Positions 23,200 through 34,059 of a DNA stretch of 64,000 bases are shown here, piece after piece. Numbering within the stretch: the first letter of the stretch is position 1; each line of letters opens with the position of its first letter. Both the position numbers and the translations under genes were made by a program. The notes beneath the pieces are model-generated. The model saw only the letters and a list, made by a program, of their open reading frames with translations, searched no databases and was not told the DNA's origin. This DNA is from Tetrastigma voinierianum (taxonomy: Eukaryota; Streptophyta; Magnoliopsida; Vitales; Vitaceae), in the NCBI GenBank assembly GCA_016808115.1, contig JAEQBH010003882.1, positions 62,001 to 126,000 on the forward strand, written 5' to 3'.

Positions 23200-23740
23200 A
23201 TTCGGGACATCACGTGATCATTCGTGAGGTACAACTTATCCCATTCCAAATAGCTTCATTATGTTATATAGTCACCTGGGGATACATCGTGGGCCCGATT
23301 AGGAGAATGACGGTAATGAGGTAGTGCGGTATGGTGGCCCACAATTATTATATAACGCTTACATTATGCATATCAATTGTGGAATAATGCTTGTCGTGAT
23401 GAATAACGTAGTGTGTTCCACTCGCTTGTCTTGATTCTTGGTGACTTGTAGTGCACGCCCCATGCTGCTTGATGTCGAGGTGAGCGAGATAGTGGCATGC
23501 TGAGCCTTCCTCATGAGTCACTGCTGATGAGTCTCTATCAAATTCGAACATCCATGTATTGTGAAGTGAGATCGACCCTATCCATTTCAACAATGTAGGA
23601 TGACTTTAATATTAACTAATAATACATGAGTAAGCTAGCACTCTGAGTACAATCGATAAATGCTTTATTTATTAGGTATTTAGATAGTGCGTTTTCATGC
23701 ACATCACATGATTCTTTATGAGAAAGCAACGCCATAGACA
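23200..23740. other. non-coding interval in copy A
   Basis: No recognisable domain. A phrase GATGAGTCTCTATCAAATTCG occurs twice (near 23183 and 23527), suggesting a local duplication of about 345 bases apart. It ends where the TPS-1 terminal exon begins. Confidence 0.45.
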
Positions 23741-24001
23741 AGCGACTTCCTTAATGCTTTTCAAGGCTTGGGAACGATTATCATCATAGCTATACATCCA
23801 AATGAATGATCATATATTGAGACAACCCCTTTGTAAAAACATGTTGAAAATGGATTTGGAAACAGACGGAGTCCTTGTTGGGAGCATACAATGTCTCCGA
23901 AGTAGTATCCATAACATAGCATTAGAATTTTCTGTTAAAAGTACTTGGTTTTTCTTTCCATGAAAACTCCATGTATGATAATTCGTGCCATCACGCTTCG
24001 T
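23741..24001 (-). pseudogene. TPS-1 exon 7 (terpene synthase C-terminus), degraded
   Basis: Minus strand, after a TTTTTTCAG acceptor, starts with the DE.K.DG text of TPS exon 7. It ends with an FTK...YSYDDNRSQALK-like block near 23830-23760, the usual C-terminal PLMYSYDDN...SLEEHMK region. Several frame breaks are needed. It is separated from its exon 6 by intron 6 and the transposon at 24539-26505. Confidence 0.72.
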
Positions 24002-24236
24002 CTGAAAAAATGTAGCAGCTTTTGTTAGTTCTAACTTTTAACAAATGGGACGTCACGTGTAAATGTCTGTTGAGAAACCGGTCATGTACCACATGATGTG
24101 ATTCAGCCACTAATCAGGACATCACGTGTTGGCACTTCGCTATCTTGAGGAATTTCGGTGCAGTATGCTTTCAAGGTAGTATTTAAAAGCAAACGGCTAC
24201 ATCTGAAACTAGAGGTCATTTTCTTTACTTAAACTA

Positions 24237-24475
24237 AGGTATGTTTGGTTCACATTGTTTTTTGATCTAAAAACTAAAAAGAAACAAAGAATAAGGAAAG
24301 ATTTAGTTTACTTTGTTTGTTTTTCAAAAAACTTTCACAAAACAATTTTAAGCAGAGAAACGAGGAAACACAAATAACTTATAAAAAATGATGTTAACTT
24401 TGTGTTTAACTATTCTCAATAACAGTTTTAAAAAATAGGAACTACATAGGCCCTAAGTTTCTTGGCCAAAAGTTA
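24237..24475 (+). mobile_element. short non-autonomous element (MITE-like), copy A
   Basis: The block starts GTATGTTTGGTTCACATTG and ends AATAGGAACTACATAGGCCC, with inverted-repeat ends (GGTTC / GGAAC; TTGTTTTT.AAAA / TTTTAAAAAA). It is about 240 bases, has no coding, and lies in TPS-1 intron 6. The partner in copy B is at 52035-52265. Related sequence fills TPS-3 intron 3. It resembles hAT-type MITEs, but that class call is uncertain. Confidence 0.55.
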
Positions 24476-24521
24476 TCATGGGGTTTACTTTTGATAGAAA
24501 AAGACTAGTCTAGAGAATTAC

Positions 24522-24538
24522 CTTCGCGGTTTCCAAGC
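24522..24538 (-). pseudogene. TPS-1 exon 6 3' stub
   Basis: Minus strand: CTTGGAAACCGCGAAG followed by the GTAATTCTC donor, matching the CTTGGAAGCGCCAAG|GTAATTCTC end of exon 6 in TPS-3. It is cut off from the rest of exon 6 by the transposon. Confidence 0.75.
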
Positions 24539-24681
24539 ATGGTTCAAAGTCACAGTATCGGCCACTGACTTGGATGGTCACGACGTCATCGATCACTTGT
24601 ATATCGGTCGAGTATCATACGATCTGTAAAATAAATGATTAAAATGTTTAAAAATTATTAAAATATTATATAAATTATTAG

Positions 24682-24683
<2 letters not shown>

Positions 24684-24757
<74 letters not shown>
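24684..24757. repeat. (AT)n microsatellite, expanded in copy A
   Basis: About 74 bases of AT/TA dinucleotides; the corresponding site in copy B (52481-52491) has only about five units. Confidence 0.95.
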
Positions 24758-24762
<5 letters not shown>

Positions 24763-25029
24763 CTAAAAATTTAATAAAACAATTTTTTTATGTATTTAAC
24801 ATTATTTAAATAGTTAATGAATCATTCAATAAAAGATATTTATGATAATGCTAATAAAATAAATTATTTTATATCAAACATAACATTTTTGTAAGAAAAT
24901 GTCATCAAATACATCAATCAATACCATGTTGAATGATGAAGGGCTCAAAATAAATCATCATCATTAGCCCCTACGACAGTGCTCTGAATCGAGATGATAA
25001 TTTAATATATTCACAATTATATAATATAT

Positions 25030-25520
25030 TACCGTATTCATTTAATATTAATATAATTCGATTAATTGATCAATCAATAATAATATATGTTACCATATTA
25101 ATTTTCCATAATTCTTATTTATGTTTTGTTTTTCATAGATTATTAATTTTGGAATTAATCTTATTTATGTTTTAGTAAAATAAATAAAATAATATTTATA
25201 TTTGTATTTTATATTGTTCACAAAAATATGATTTATGGTTTTGTTAATTTATTATACTTATTTTATTTATAATATATTCCCATATTCATTTAATATTAAT
25301 ACAATTCGATTAATTAATTAATCAATGATAATAAATGTTACCATATTAATTTTTCCATCATTCTTATTTATGTTTGTTTTTTATAAATTATTAATTTTGA
25401 ATTAATCTTATTTATGTTTGGTAAAATAAATAAAATAATATTTATATTTGTATTTTATATTGTTCACAAAAATATGATTTATGGTTTTGTTAATTTATTA
25501 TTCTTATTTTATTTATAATA
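25030..25520 (+). repeat. ~245-bp tandem duplication inside the TIR element
   Basis: CATTTAATATTAATA(T/C)AATTCGATT through TTATTTTATTTATAATAT occurs at about 25035-25275 and again at about 25280-25520, with about 95 percent identity by eye. Copy B has the same two units, the second split by the 3.5-kb LTR insertion. Confidence 0.8.
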
Positions 25521-26505
25521 TTATAATTTGAAATTAATTAGAAGTTGCTAAACACAATTTGCTAAATATATTTTTCAGTTGGAAACGGGGCAAAAATGGG
25601 GGTTGGAGGGTTTAGAGTTGCTAAATACAATTTATAGGGCCAAAACAGCATCGTTTTGTCCTTTCTAAACAAAATGACATAGTTTCAAGCGCATCGTAAT
25701 TATTTTTTAAAATTCTGCATATATAAATGGCGACGTCATTTTGAATCTGAGGTCAATCGGCATCGTTACGAATCACTGTCACTTTTATAAAATGACGTTG
25801 TTTGGGTAAGTGACAACTTATGCAAAATGACGCCGTTTTGGACTATGGCAACCCTAAACGAAATCGTTTTAAGTTGTATTTAGAAAAAAAAAATGACGTT
25901 TTTTGTAGCTTTTTACGTACTTCTGAAAGACGAAAGAATGTCTTTTGGCGGTGGGCAACACAAGAAGGAAACCTTGTTCATGATGATGAAAAATTTAAAA
26001 ATGAAGAAGGGGGGAAGAAGAGGAAAAAGAAGAAGGGGAACTCGAAGTAGATGGCATGCCTTTGGACTTTGGACTTTGGAGATCTTCGAGAGGCTGGGTT
26101 TTGAATGGCGTAATGAGCTGAGGGAGGTAAGTTAGGTTCTACTTTGTTCATTTCCTCATCTTCTTCATTTCTTCTTGAATTTCTATTTCAAAATCTCCTA
26201 TCCGAGGGCGGGGGTTAAAATCTATTAATTGTTTGATTGTTATTCAATCAGATTGTTTTGGCTTTCAAAGGAATCTATGAAAGTTTGAAATTTTGTTTGA
26301 AGTTTTTTTGTTAGTACAGGAGATTCGATTTTACGCACTCATCGTCGATCAGTCATCTCCTGAACTCGGCGAGAGTCCACTAAGTTTGCCGAGATCTTAA
26401 TCTGATCCCTCATAGTGCGTGTACGGGTGTCGGTATCGACACGAGTTAATACAGTCGATTCTGAATCGGCAGTCGTGGGACTAGGCCGATTACGAACTCT
26501 TGTTC

Positions 26506-26742
26506 CCAAGTCATCCCAAAGGCAAAGAATCATCACGATCGAATATATAATCTTAGGAAAATTATCCCCAATATCTACAATTCTCTTGGTTATGCCATGA
26601 CCAAGAAGAAAAAACATATGAACTAGCACCACATGCACTCCGGAGCTAATGACCCCATTCTTGAGTACTCATCGGCCTTTGGCACGTGCCCATCAGCAAA
26701 CCATTTTGCTTCTACTAGGAATGTGTCGCATAAACATGCCCA
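26506..26742 (-). pseudogene. TPS-1 exon 6 (terpene synthase)
   Basis: Minus strand after an AAAAAAG acceptor: WACLCDTFLVEAKWFADGHV, PKADEY, a one-base break, then NGVISSGVHVVLVHMFFLLG, HGITKRIVDIGDNF and MILCLWDDLG. The transposon starts directly after DDLG. This exon supplies most of helix H to J of the class I fold and the first half of the NSE/DTE metal site. The frame continues into transposon sequence, so the motif is destroyed. Confidence 0.88.
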
Positions 26743-26862
26743 CTTTTTTGCAAATGATAAAATAAATCAAAATAATTACAGGGTTCCTTCAACTATTTTG
26801 AATATGAGATTAAAAAAAAAGAATATTAATTTAAGATGGTAATTAAATTTTATTCAACGTAC

Positions 26863-27005
26863 TGCCTTTGGAAGAGAGTCAATGGGGTTCCATCTATGAT
26901 CATCGTTGACCTTTGGAACTTATTTCATTGGTGATTCCATCCATGAAGCGTTGAAACATATCTTCATGTAATTAAGTGACTTATTTAGTTGTTCAACGAC
27001 CTCAT
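26863..27005 (-). pseudogene. TPS-1 exon 5 (terpene synthase)
   Basis: Minus strand: LNYMKICFNA, a frame break, then the SSKVNDDHRWNPIDSLPKA block ending at a GTACGT donor. It matches TPS-2 exon 5 and the DYMK.CF.A...NEI..K....GWNPIDSLRK pattern of TPS exon 5. The first part has two stops. Upstream (27030-27083) only the intron 4 edge and CCTACCTCG of exon 4 remain before the LTR fragment begins. Confidence 0.8.
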
Positions 27006-27083
27006 TCCCATGCGCATGCGATTAGTAACTAAATGATGATTTTTTTTTTCTGGATGAATTGTATTCATGTTAATTACATTACA

Positions 27084-28069
27084 TGCCTACCTCGCTGGGT
27101 GAAATATAAAAATTTATATGCGGTTAGACATGATCATCGGCAATCAAAGCTCGTAAAAATGTTAGAAGGCACGTGGCAATCCTGCGGTGTGACCCCGAAA
27201 AAGACGTGGCCCATGAACAACAACCGGGATTTGATAAAAAAATTCAAGTAAATATCAGAGGGTTGTCCAATTGTTTATGTCATTCGGTGCAACACCAATG
27301 ACTGGATTTCACACTTTGCATTGCAGGTGTGAGGGAGTCAGTCAGGACTCGGGTTGTGGGCATGAGGATTTTCATCTCATGCATGACACGTAATATTCCT
27401 TATATGATTGTATTATTTATATGGAATGTGATTGGACATTTTCATGGTTGACATTGCATGTGCATTTTAGGTGGGGAATTGCCCATATAGGAGAATTTTT
27501 CTATTAGACATTGCTCACCCTGTTGTGGGACCCCCTTTTAGGTACAGGGGTTGTACAAGGAGACAGTGCTCCGACGAGGCCATGATTATGAAGAAGGCCG
27601 ATGTGTTGCCTTGATATTACCTTTGAGTAACATTTGTGTAAAAATATTTTGTATAAGAAAATTGTAACTAAATTCTTTTGGGACTATTGTCTAAATAGTC
27701 GGGTATGTAATTATGGTAGGAGGGTCGTGATCGGACTCTTACGATTTGTGGTCGCGTTTTATTTTCTTATTTTAGATTTAAATGTAAATGAATGGTGAGT
27801 AAAGGGATGCGTATTTTTACAGGGATAATGGATATATATGGACCACTATGGGGTGATATTATACGTTGAGACCACGGATGGGTTATGATTATCTTGTTAT
27901 ACGGGTTGTATGTTGGGTAGAGCTCCCCAGAACAAAGTAGGCTTCTGCACGATTTTTTTGAAAATATGGATCTAGAGATAAATGGACCTTGTAGGTGTGA
28001 TATCGGGTCAGAAATAATAGGAATTTCGCGGGTTGTGAGGTTGTCGATGGGACCGGTTAGGGCGTCACA
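27084..28069 (+). mobile_element. Tekay-like LTR fragment ending GGGCGTCACA
   Basis: From about 27430 to 28069 the sequence follows 41700-42070: GGTGGG(A)A.TTGCC..., GGCATTGCTCACC, and the final GCGGGTTG...GGGCGTCACA. It therefore represents the 3' part of the same LTR family. The left limit near 27084 is the point where TPS-1/copy A homology stops. No target duplication was found, so it is truncated. Confidence 0.6.
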
Positions 28070-28103
28070 CACCTTCATCCTCGAATAGGAAGGATAGGTG
28101 GCT

Positions 28104-29723
28104 TGTGACACCCCATTTAAGTCGGGTTGACCACCATCGACTGAAACCTGCGTGTCTCATATCATGAGACCCATACATGAGTAAAAATAATACGTCGGAC
28201 CCATTACATCCATACTCACGTCTGATTACAAAACCAACTTTTCTATAGGTGAAGTTATTACATCACTCTTCAATACAAAACATATAAAAACTAATTCGTT
28301 CTAGCCATACCTGAAGCATGAATCGAGCCATAGTCGGCCCTTCATAATCGGCCTCGAAGGGCTTGCCGTCTGCTATCGCGTCACACATTGCACGAAAGGG
28401 GATCCCACGACGGGGTGAGGAATGCTACATTAGTAATAATATCTACATGGGTTACTCCTGCAGAGTCTTCAAATGTGATACACATGAACATTCAAGTAAA
28501 ACATAAGTCGTACTCAAATGTCTACATGTTATGGATGAGAATGTGACTCACCCTTTCCCACTTCTCGAGCCCTCACTGACTCCCTCTCGGATGCCTAAGC
28601 CAAGTGTGAGAAACACTGTTTTCAAAACAAAAGGTTTTTCCTCTTGAAAACATAATACCCAGTTTACTCGATAAAATTATATTGGACAACCCTCCAAGGT
28701 GAATTGCTGGATAACTCTCCGAAATAGTCATGGGTAGTCCTTCGAGATGAACTGTTGGATAACTCTCCAAGGCAATTCTTCGAAAAATCTCCCCATCAAA
28801 TTCATTTGGCAATAAATGTTTTTCATGTCATGCACCGTACCCTCTTATTTTAGGTTACCGATTGCATATGAAATGCAATATGTCCATTTCTGATAATTAT
28901 GAGACCGGGAAAATCGGATTTTCCTAAGGAAGAGATAAAATGAAAATTTCGATTCAAATCAAAATTTTATGGATCTCGGATGGCGAAACGGACTTCACCG
29001 TTGGAATCGTCTCGCGAGGAAATCTAGCTACTGATGATTTCTGTCGAATTTGGACACGATCGGAATTTCATGTTTTGAGAACGCAGGAGGGATGTAGGAC
29101 ACTTGGCACGTTTGGGTGGCCAGGCGCCACGTGTCCGGTGCGAGATGCGGTCAGACTTGAGGTCAAGTGGGGCTCACTTGGGACACATGGCATGATGCCA
29201 TTTGAGGGAAATCCGATGGGAAGAGATAAGGTGATAAGGTAATCGAAGATTATTGATGAGAAAATGGTCCTCTTAACCAAGTCTTCCAACCTGGTTTGGG
29301 AGGGAAGGAAGAAAGAGAGAGAGAGAAGACGGAGAGAGATAGAGAAAGATAGGGTTTTAGAGAGAGAGGCTCCACCTTCTCTCTAGAATTTCCTGGTCAG
29401 AGGCATCCCAGCGAGCTCCGACGAGGTAAGAAGTGTGAAATCATCCCATGGCAAGGACTACACGTGGTACTCAGCTTCAGGAGTTTCGACAAACTCCTAA
29501 AAAGTAGGGTTTTTCTCCCTACTGCTTTACTTTTTGTTTAAGGGCCATGTAATGATGGGGATTTGTTAAGGCCTGGATGGCCGTGATTTCGGTCCCAAAA
29601 GATTTGGACCAAGTGAATAAATCTCCGAATGAGTTCTGGAACACACCCGACCGCTTTTGCGTGATCGTGTGATGCTGTGTCATCGTTAACAAACATTATA
29701 CACACTGATCGGATTTCGGGCGG
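28104..29723 (+). mobile_element. Tekay-like LTR, left part (interrupted by the Athila element)
   Basis: It starts TGTGACACCCC and continues at 41557 after the Athila insertion to end GGGGCGTCACA at 42070, about 2.13 kb in all. The first ~100 bases and the last ~100 bases are roughly inverted copies of each other (TCTCATATCATGAGAC and GTCTCATAACATGAGAC in the two ends). The same LTR family in reverse orientation follows a Tekay-type integrase at 43072. No matching target duplication flanks the whole (TGGCT against ATAAT). Confidence 0.68.
29719..29723 (+). repeat. 5-bp target duplication GGCGG, left
   Basis: GGCGG directly precedes the 5' LTR of the Athila element and is repeated directly after the 3' LTR at 41552-41556. 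Confidence 0.9.
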
Positions 29724-29990
29724 TGACGGAATTACACATTTGAGTGATAATTGTTAAGAGAATCGAACACATTTAAACCAATGTACTCACATTTGGCATA
29801 AGAATGTACTTCTAATCTCTTCGTGGTTTCTACTCGTGCGTGTCTTTTAGGTTTAAAAAACGTAAGTGCACAAGAATGTAAGCTCTGTGAAGCCAATATG
29901 AAGCAATGTAGAAGTGGGTGAGCAATTGACGAAGTCTCGGAACCCTGCAGGAAGCAAGGAAAGATCGAGATTGTGTCAGTCCTACCTAAG

Positions 29991-30135
29991 AGGACTTAAA
30001 GTCCTACCAGAGAACTTGGCCGGAGGCATCCAAATAAGATGTTGTCCCACCTGCAGACTTTAAAGTCCTACCCCGAGCAATTCTGCTGGAAAAGTGGCAA
30101 AGGAGGCACCTTTACCGGTAGGATTCTAAAGTCCT
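29991..30135 (+). promoter_or_regulatory. three inverted AGGACTT-N-AAGTCCT motifs in 5' LTR U3
   Basis: The motif is a 7-bp inverted repeat around one base at 29991-30005, with degraded versions near 30055-30069 and 30120-30133. Spacing is about 64 bases. The same trio is in the 3' LTR. The position 110-250 bases upstream of the TATA box fits enhancer elements. Confidence 0.6.
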
Positions 30136-30240
30136 ACCGGCAGACTTTTATGAAACTTTAAGGAATTAACTGCACTTAATCCAGAGGCTGTGAGGGCACT
30201 TCCAGAAGCTAACCAAAATGGAAAAATCACTTCTGAGGGC

Positions 30241-30248
30241 TATAAAGG
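30241..30248 (+). promoter_or_regulatory. TATA box, Athila 5' LTR
   Basis: TATAAAGG followed by AGGAGGACACAAGTATTC; conserved at 40612-40619 in the 3' LTR. Confidence 0.65.
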
Positions 30249-31170
30249 AGGAGGACACAAGTATTCGAGAGCTTCTTTTCCTTTAGTTTTAGTTTTCTCT
30301 TTCTTTAGTTTTTAGTTCTTCAATTCTAGGGTTTTAAGTAATAATAGTTTTTCTCCATCTTCTCGTGTGGTACTAGATCTGCATTTCAGATTTCCTTTCT
30401 TTGTGTCTCGACATGAGAATACAAATCTTTCAGCACAAATATTTGTTCTACTTTAAATCTTCAGATTATATATTCTCATTCTCAGTTTTGCTGCCAATCT
30501 CTGATTTCAAGATCCTGTTTTTATGATTAATTGCTCTTCAACCTTAATCATTCATATAAATTTTATGGGAGTTCACCTCATCAAGTGGGATCACACTTAA
30601 ACCCCAATTCCCGATCAAGGTAAAGTCCCTCAATCCCTCTAATATTGATTTTAAACGATTGTGTAATATTGATCACTTGTGTAGAAAGGTTTTAAAACCA
30701 TTAGTCAAGAAATTCTTGACAACGTGTTAACGAGATATTTCCTGCATACGCCAGGCTTCGACCATAATGGCAACTAAGGGTTCGCTTTAATTGAGAACAA
30801 ATGTTTAGTATTTCTCATCATCTTTATTTTCTAAAGGCATTCAAAGATAAATCCATCGACATCGCTTTCTCAACAATGGTTCCTAGATGAGTTTATAAAA
30901 TAAGAGGTGGGACTTACCGATCAAAGTGAGTGGAAACCCTAAAATCCCAAAGAATCTGCCTTTCATTTTAAAACATTCAAACTAATCAACTATTCAATCA
31001 ACACAACATTACGCTCCATCTTTACATAAGAACAGCTCCTATTGATCAACCGAATCAGACCACTCCCCCGTGGAGATGACCTCGTGGATTCCCACAAACA
31101 CAGCAATGCGACGACTATAATTTTACGCTGGGTCAAATAATTAGTAATACTAATCGTGATCTAAGCATTT

Positions 31171-31185
31171 TGGCGCCGCTGCCAG
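31171..31185 (+). other. primer-binding site of the Athila element
   Basis: TGGCGCCGCTGCC starts three bases after the LTR end (CTAAGCA, 31167). In Athila-type elements the site reads TGGCGCCGTTGCC and is complementary to a tRNA 3' end; one base differs here. Confidence 0.82.
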
Positions 31186-31439
31186 GAGTGGCGATCAACC
31201 AAGTCGATCTGAAGAGAGTTAGAGGTAATTGCACGCATTGCAAAACTGCAAGACGCTCTCCATTTTTCTTTCTATTTTGTTTTGATTTTGCTGAAATCTC
31301 AAGAAGTGTTTCTCGGATGCAGGTAAGTATAGTGCATGTCAACTGGCTCAGAACGAAACACCGATTAGTCGAATCAGATTCCTAGAGACTCCTGAGAAAT
31401 CCATTGAAGCCAAGTGTCTCAAGATAAATATTTTACCTC

Positions 31440-33250
31440 CAACGGATAATCCCGAGAATCAGCAAGGACTCCCCATGAGTTCCACAACATGGGCAATGCC
31501 ACGCTCCCAATAAACCCAAGGCTGTGGAGGAGGAAATGGGTAACCTTCAAAGAAAATCAATATAGAGTTCCTCCCGCTCCCTTGCCCAATGTAGAAAGAA
31601 CTCCTTCAAGAAATTCTCGCAATCCTCGCAGACCACCACAAATTCTCAGGATTCGCCTTCCGATGAGGCCAACCACCTATAGGGTTCTTAAATGTGGATC
31701 CATTTCACCAGATCATCCAAGGGTTCGAATATGAGAATCTCATTTCCTTATGAGGGATTTTTGAAACATGTCCGCAGCTGCATTCCCTCTCCACCTAGCT
31801 CACCTCTCCATATAATCATGAAGTTCTATTCCCTTGCTTTAAAGGAGAAATAAAATTTGGTTTCATTCCTGGCACCTAATTCGATCTTTACATGGGAAAA
31901 TATAAATGAGTTCCTCAACAAATTTTCCGCAAGACGAACTGTTTGTCGTTTCCTACGAGAGCAATTCGTAACTTTTTCTTCAAAAGCCTGGGAACCATTT
32001 GTCGCGGCACGTGGGAAAGATATAAGGATCTCCTTCCATGCTATCCCCTCACCATGGATTGGCGTAGGACAAATATGCATACTCTCATCAAGGATTATCC
32101 CCGAACAAACAAGACATCCAGATGATAAAATGCAGCGAATTTATGAAAAGAGTGCTAGGAAGAATCCAACTCTTGACACTATAAAGCGCAGAATGCTCGA
32201 ACTTGGGAGACTAACACCTCTATAGACACTGCTAAAGTGCACAACACACCCGCTGGTGGTGGAATCCACCACCTAAGAGAGAATGATGAGTTACAGGCCA
32301 AGATTGCCAATTTGACAAGGAAATTAGAGGCCATAGAGACGAAGAGAGGAACGAGGTAACAACCCTTAATCCTAGTACCAAATGGACCTAGAGTAGTAGG
32401 AGCCATGTATTATAAGTGCGAGGACCCTAAGACACTCGACTATTAACTCCGCCCAAATCTTCCTGCTAAAGGAGCCATTCAAATTGAACAAGCTAACGCC
32501 CTTAATTACCAAAGGAGACCTTCAACTCCCCATACTCCGAAACTTACAATCCTTGCTTCTGGGTAAGATCCTAATTTTAGTCTGAATGAAATGAGGGAGG
32601 ACCACCCACCTGCTGCAACAAATCCGCTGGTCCACACCTCATCCTAAAACTACTTTCCAAGCCCACCTCCATTTCAAAATCAAGGCCCCAAGGATTTCAA
32701 GGAAATTCCAATCAAGGTCATCATCCACCGAACCAAGTGAATCAAACTCAGCTGAAATTCTTTACTAACCCTCCATAAGAGAAGTCTGGAGGACATAGAT
32801 CACACGCTCAGACAAACTCAAAGAAAATACAAACACAGACCCGAATCAAGCCTCAATGGGATGAGATCCCGCATAACCAAGTTAACCTCATCTATAGGTA
32901 ACCTTCAACAAGAAAAAGGAAATCCCATCACAACTCCATCCAAAACCCACAAGGTCAAAATGCTGTGGAAGTTTAGGTTCCATGAGGGTACTTTGAGACA
33001 TTGTAAGGCGGTCACTACTCCTTCTCGATAAGGCGTAGTCGACAAAACTATTCCAATCAGGAAACCATCACAAGAGTCTCATAGTGAATTAGTTGTAGAG
33101 GATGAAAATCAGACACACTCTATGTCCTTTAATACAAACCACAAAGATAAGGAACCTGCCGAGGAAGATCATCCAACCAACCTCCAGCCTCCATACCCTC
33201 ATAGGCTAAGAGCACCAAAGAAAGTGAACAACCATGTTGAATTATAGGTT
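31440..33250 (+). pseudogene. Athila gag, broken
   Basis: In shifting plus-strand frames: TWERYKDLLPCYPLT near 32010-32055, the capsid block that in Athila gag reads TWERYKDLLRKCPHHG. Next come GGGIHHLRENDELQAKIANL at about 32260-32310, QANALNYQRRPSTP near 32490, and LTSSIGNLQQEKG near 32885. The last part corresponds to the QIGQL coiled coil that precedes protease, followed by PYPHRL. The zinc-knuckle cysteines are hardly visible (YYKCEDP near 32410). Gag would form the particle. Many frameshifts interrupt it. Confidence 0.82.
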
Positions 33251-33289
33251 GTTCAAGCGGGTGGCCCAGAACATTCCTTGTTAGATGCC

Positions 33290-33893
33290 GGTAAGCAAAA
33301 TCCCATCATATGCTAAAATTTACGGAAGGATTTGTGCACGATGCAAAAACTAGGTGTCAACAAGGAGGCATTCATGGTGAACAATCGTCCTAATTCGAAC
33401 AACTTGCCCCAAAATGCAAGACCCGGGTAGTCCTACTATTTCTATAGTAGTTGGAAATTCCAAGTTGGGGCATGCTTTAGTGGACTTAGGGGCCGGTGTT
33501 AATCTGTTGCGCCTCGGTATGTGTGGACCTAGGGTTAGGAGGAAATTAGAGCCAACCCATCACCCTCAGATTGGGCGGCAAGTAGTGTCAAAATTCCTAG
33601 GGAATAGTGAAGGATGTCTTGGTCAAGTGGACAAATTTTACTTCCCTGTCGATTTTGTGGTGCTTGACACTCAACCGGTAGTGAACCAAGGAACTCAGTT
33701 CCCAGTAATTCTTGGTCGACCATTCTTGGCAACTGCTAATGCCATCATACATTGTAGGGGAGGCCTAATGACACTTTCATTTGGGAACATGACTGTTAAT
33801 CTGAATATTTTCAATGTACTCAAAGGAATGGGAGATGAAGAAGATATTGGTGAAATTAACATGGTTGACTCCGTGGTACAAAAATACGGATAA
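33290..33893 (+). pseudogene. Athila aspartic protease domain
   Basis: From 33414 a 159-codon frame is open: DPGSPTISIVVGN, HALVDLGAGVNLLR (active-site DLGA at about 33483), VDKFYFPVDFVVLDTQPVVN and PVILGRPFLATANAIIHCRG. Upstream, KDLCTMQKLGVNKEAFMVNN (33325-33385) completes the domain in another frame. Athila proteases carry DLGAS where most retroviral-type proteases have DTGA; here it is DLGAG. This is the best-preserved coding piece of the element. A small frame break lies near 33520-33560 (MCGPRVRRKLEP). Confidence 0.88.
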
Positions 33894-34059
33894 TGTCTCA
33901 CATGATGATCCTCTTAAGTCATATGCAGTTAGCCCGAATTGGGATGAGGAAGTGACCACTTTGGAGTCGAATTTCTCCCTCTATAATTGAGCATAAAGAT
34001 GTATTTGAAGTTAACGGTGGAGTACCTAAATTTGAACCTTTAGCGCGAATGAGGATAAG

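Larger units (their letters stand above)
19740..23200 (-). mobile_element. internally deleted Tat-like gypsy element (copy A)
   Basis: Minus-strand order is gag (22890-22450), gag end (22110-21990) and protease (21640-21400). A plus-strand ORF follows (20527-21032), then an LTR-like G-box-rich region (about 19740-20500). RT, RNase H and integrase are absent. An antisense ORF between a truncated gag-PR and an LTR mirrors the Tat-like element at 4600-10660. A shorter version lies in copy B (49270-51745). LTR limits are not defined. Confidence 0.62.
24539..26505. mobile_element. TIR-type DNA transposon inserted in TPS-1 exon 6 (copy A)
   Basis: Flanks are GTTTCCAAG on the left and GTTCCCAAG on the right, an 8-9 bp target duplication within the exon 6 phrase CTTGGGA. 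Ends share a GGTTCAAA...TCGG-type inverted repeat, clearest in copy B (right end TTTTTTGAACCC). The interior is AT-rich with a ~245-bp tandem duplication (25030-25520) and AAATGACG(C/T)(C/T)GTTTTGG-like words at 25640-25880. No transposase is present. A 9-bp duplication and GGGTTCAAA-like ends suggest a Mutator-like non-autonomous element. Confidence 0.68.
15668..27083 (+). repeat. large direct duplication, copy A (partner about 47030-60340)
   Basis: Long stretches match copy B in the same order and orientation. Examples: 15668-16890 with 47036-48345, 18866-19740 with 48350-49260, 19750-22110 with 49270-51240, 24001-24538 with 51810-52337, and 24539-27083 with 52338-60340. Copy A alone has the solo LTR at 16898-18865 and 22600-23740. 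Copy B alone has LTR insertions at 52713 and 55029. Small indels are common between the copies. Confidence 0.85.
29724..31167 (+). repeat. 5' LTR of the Athila element
   Basis: 1,444 bases, starting TGACGGAATTACACATTTG and ending CTAAGCA. It matches 40120-41551. It contains a TATA box (TATAAAGG at 30241-30248), three inverted AGGACTT/AAGTCCT motifs upstream of it (29991, 30055, 30120), and a polyadenylation-type AT-rich part. Confidence 0.92.

Noticed and set aside
22892..23217. Plus-strand frames of 97 and 68 codons, GC-rich
   Set aside because: They overlap the minus-strand Tat-like gag region and show no motif of their own.
29068..29289. Overlapping frames on both strands near 29.1 kb
   Set aside because: They lie inside the Tekay-like LTR and the partner LTR at 42.5-43.0 kb does not keep them open.
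32179..32406. Minus-strand 75-codon frame
   Set aside because: It is antisense to Athila gag.
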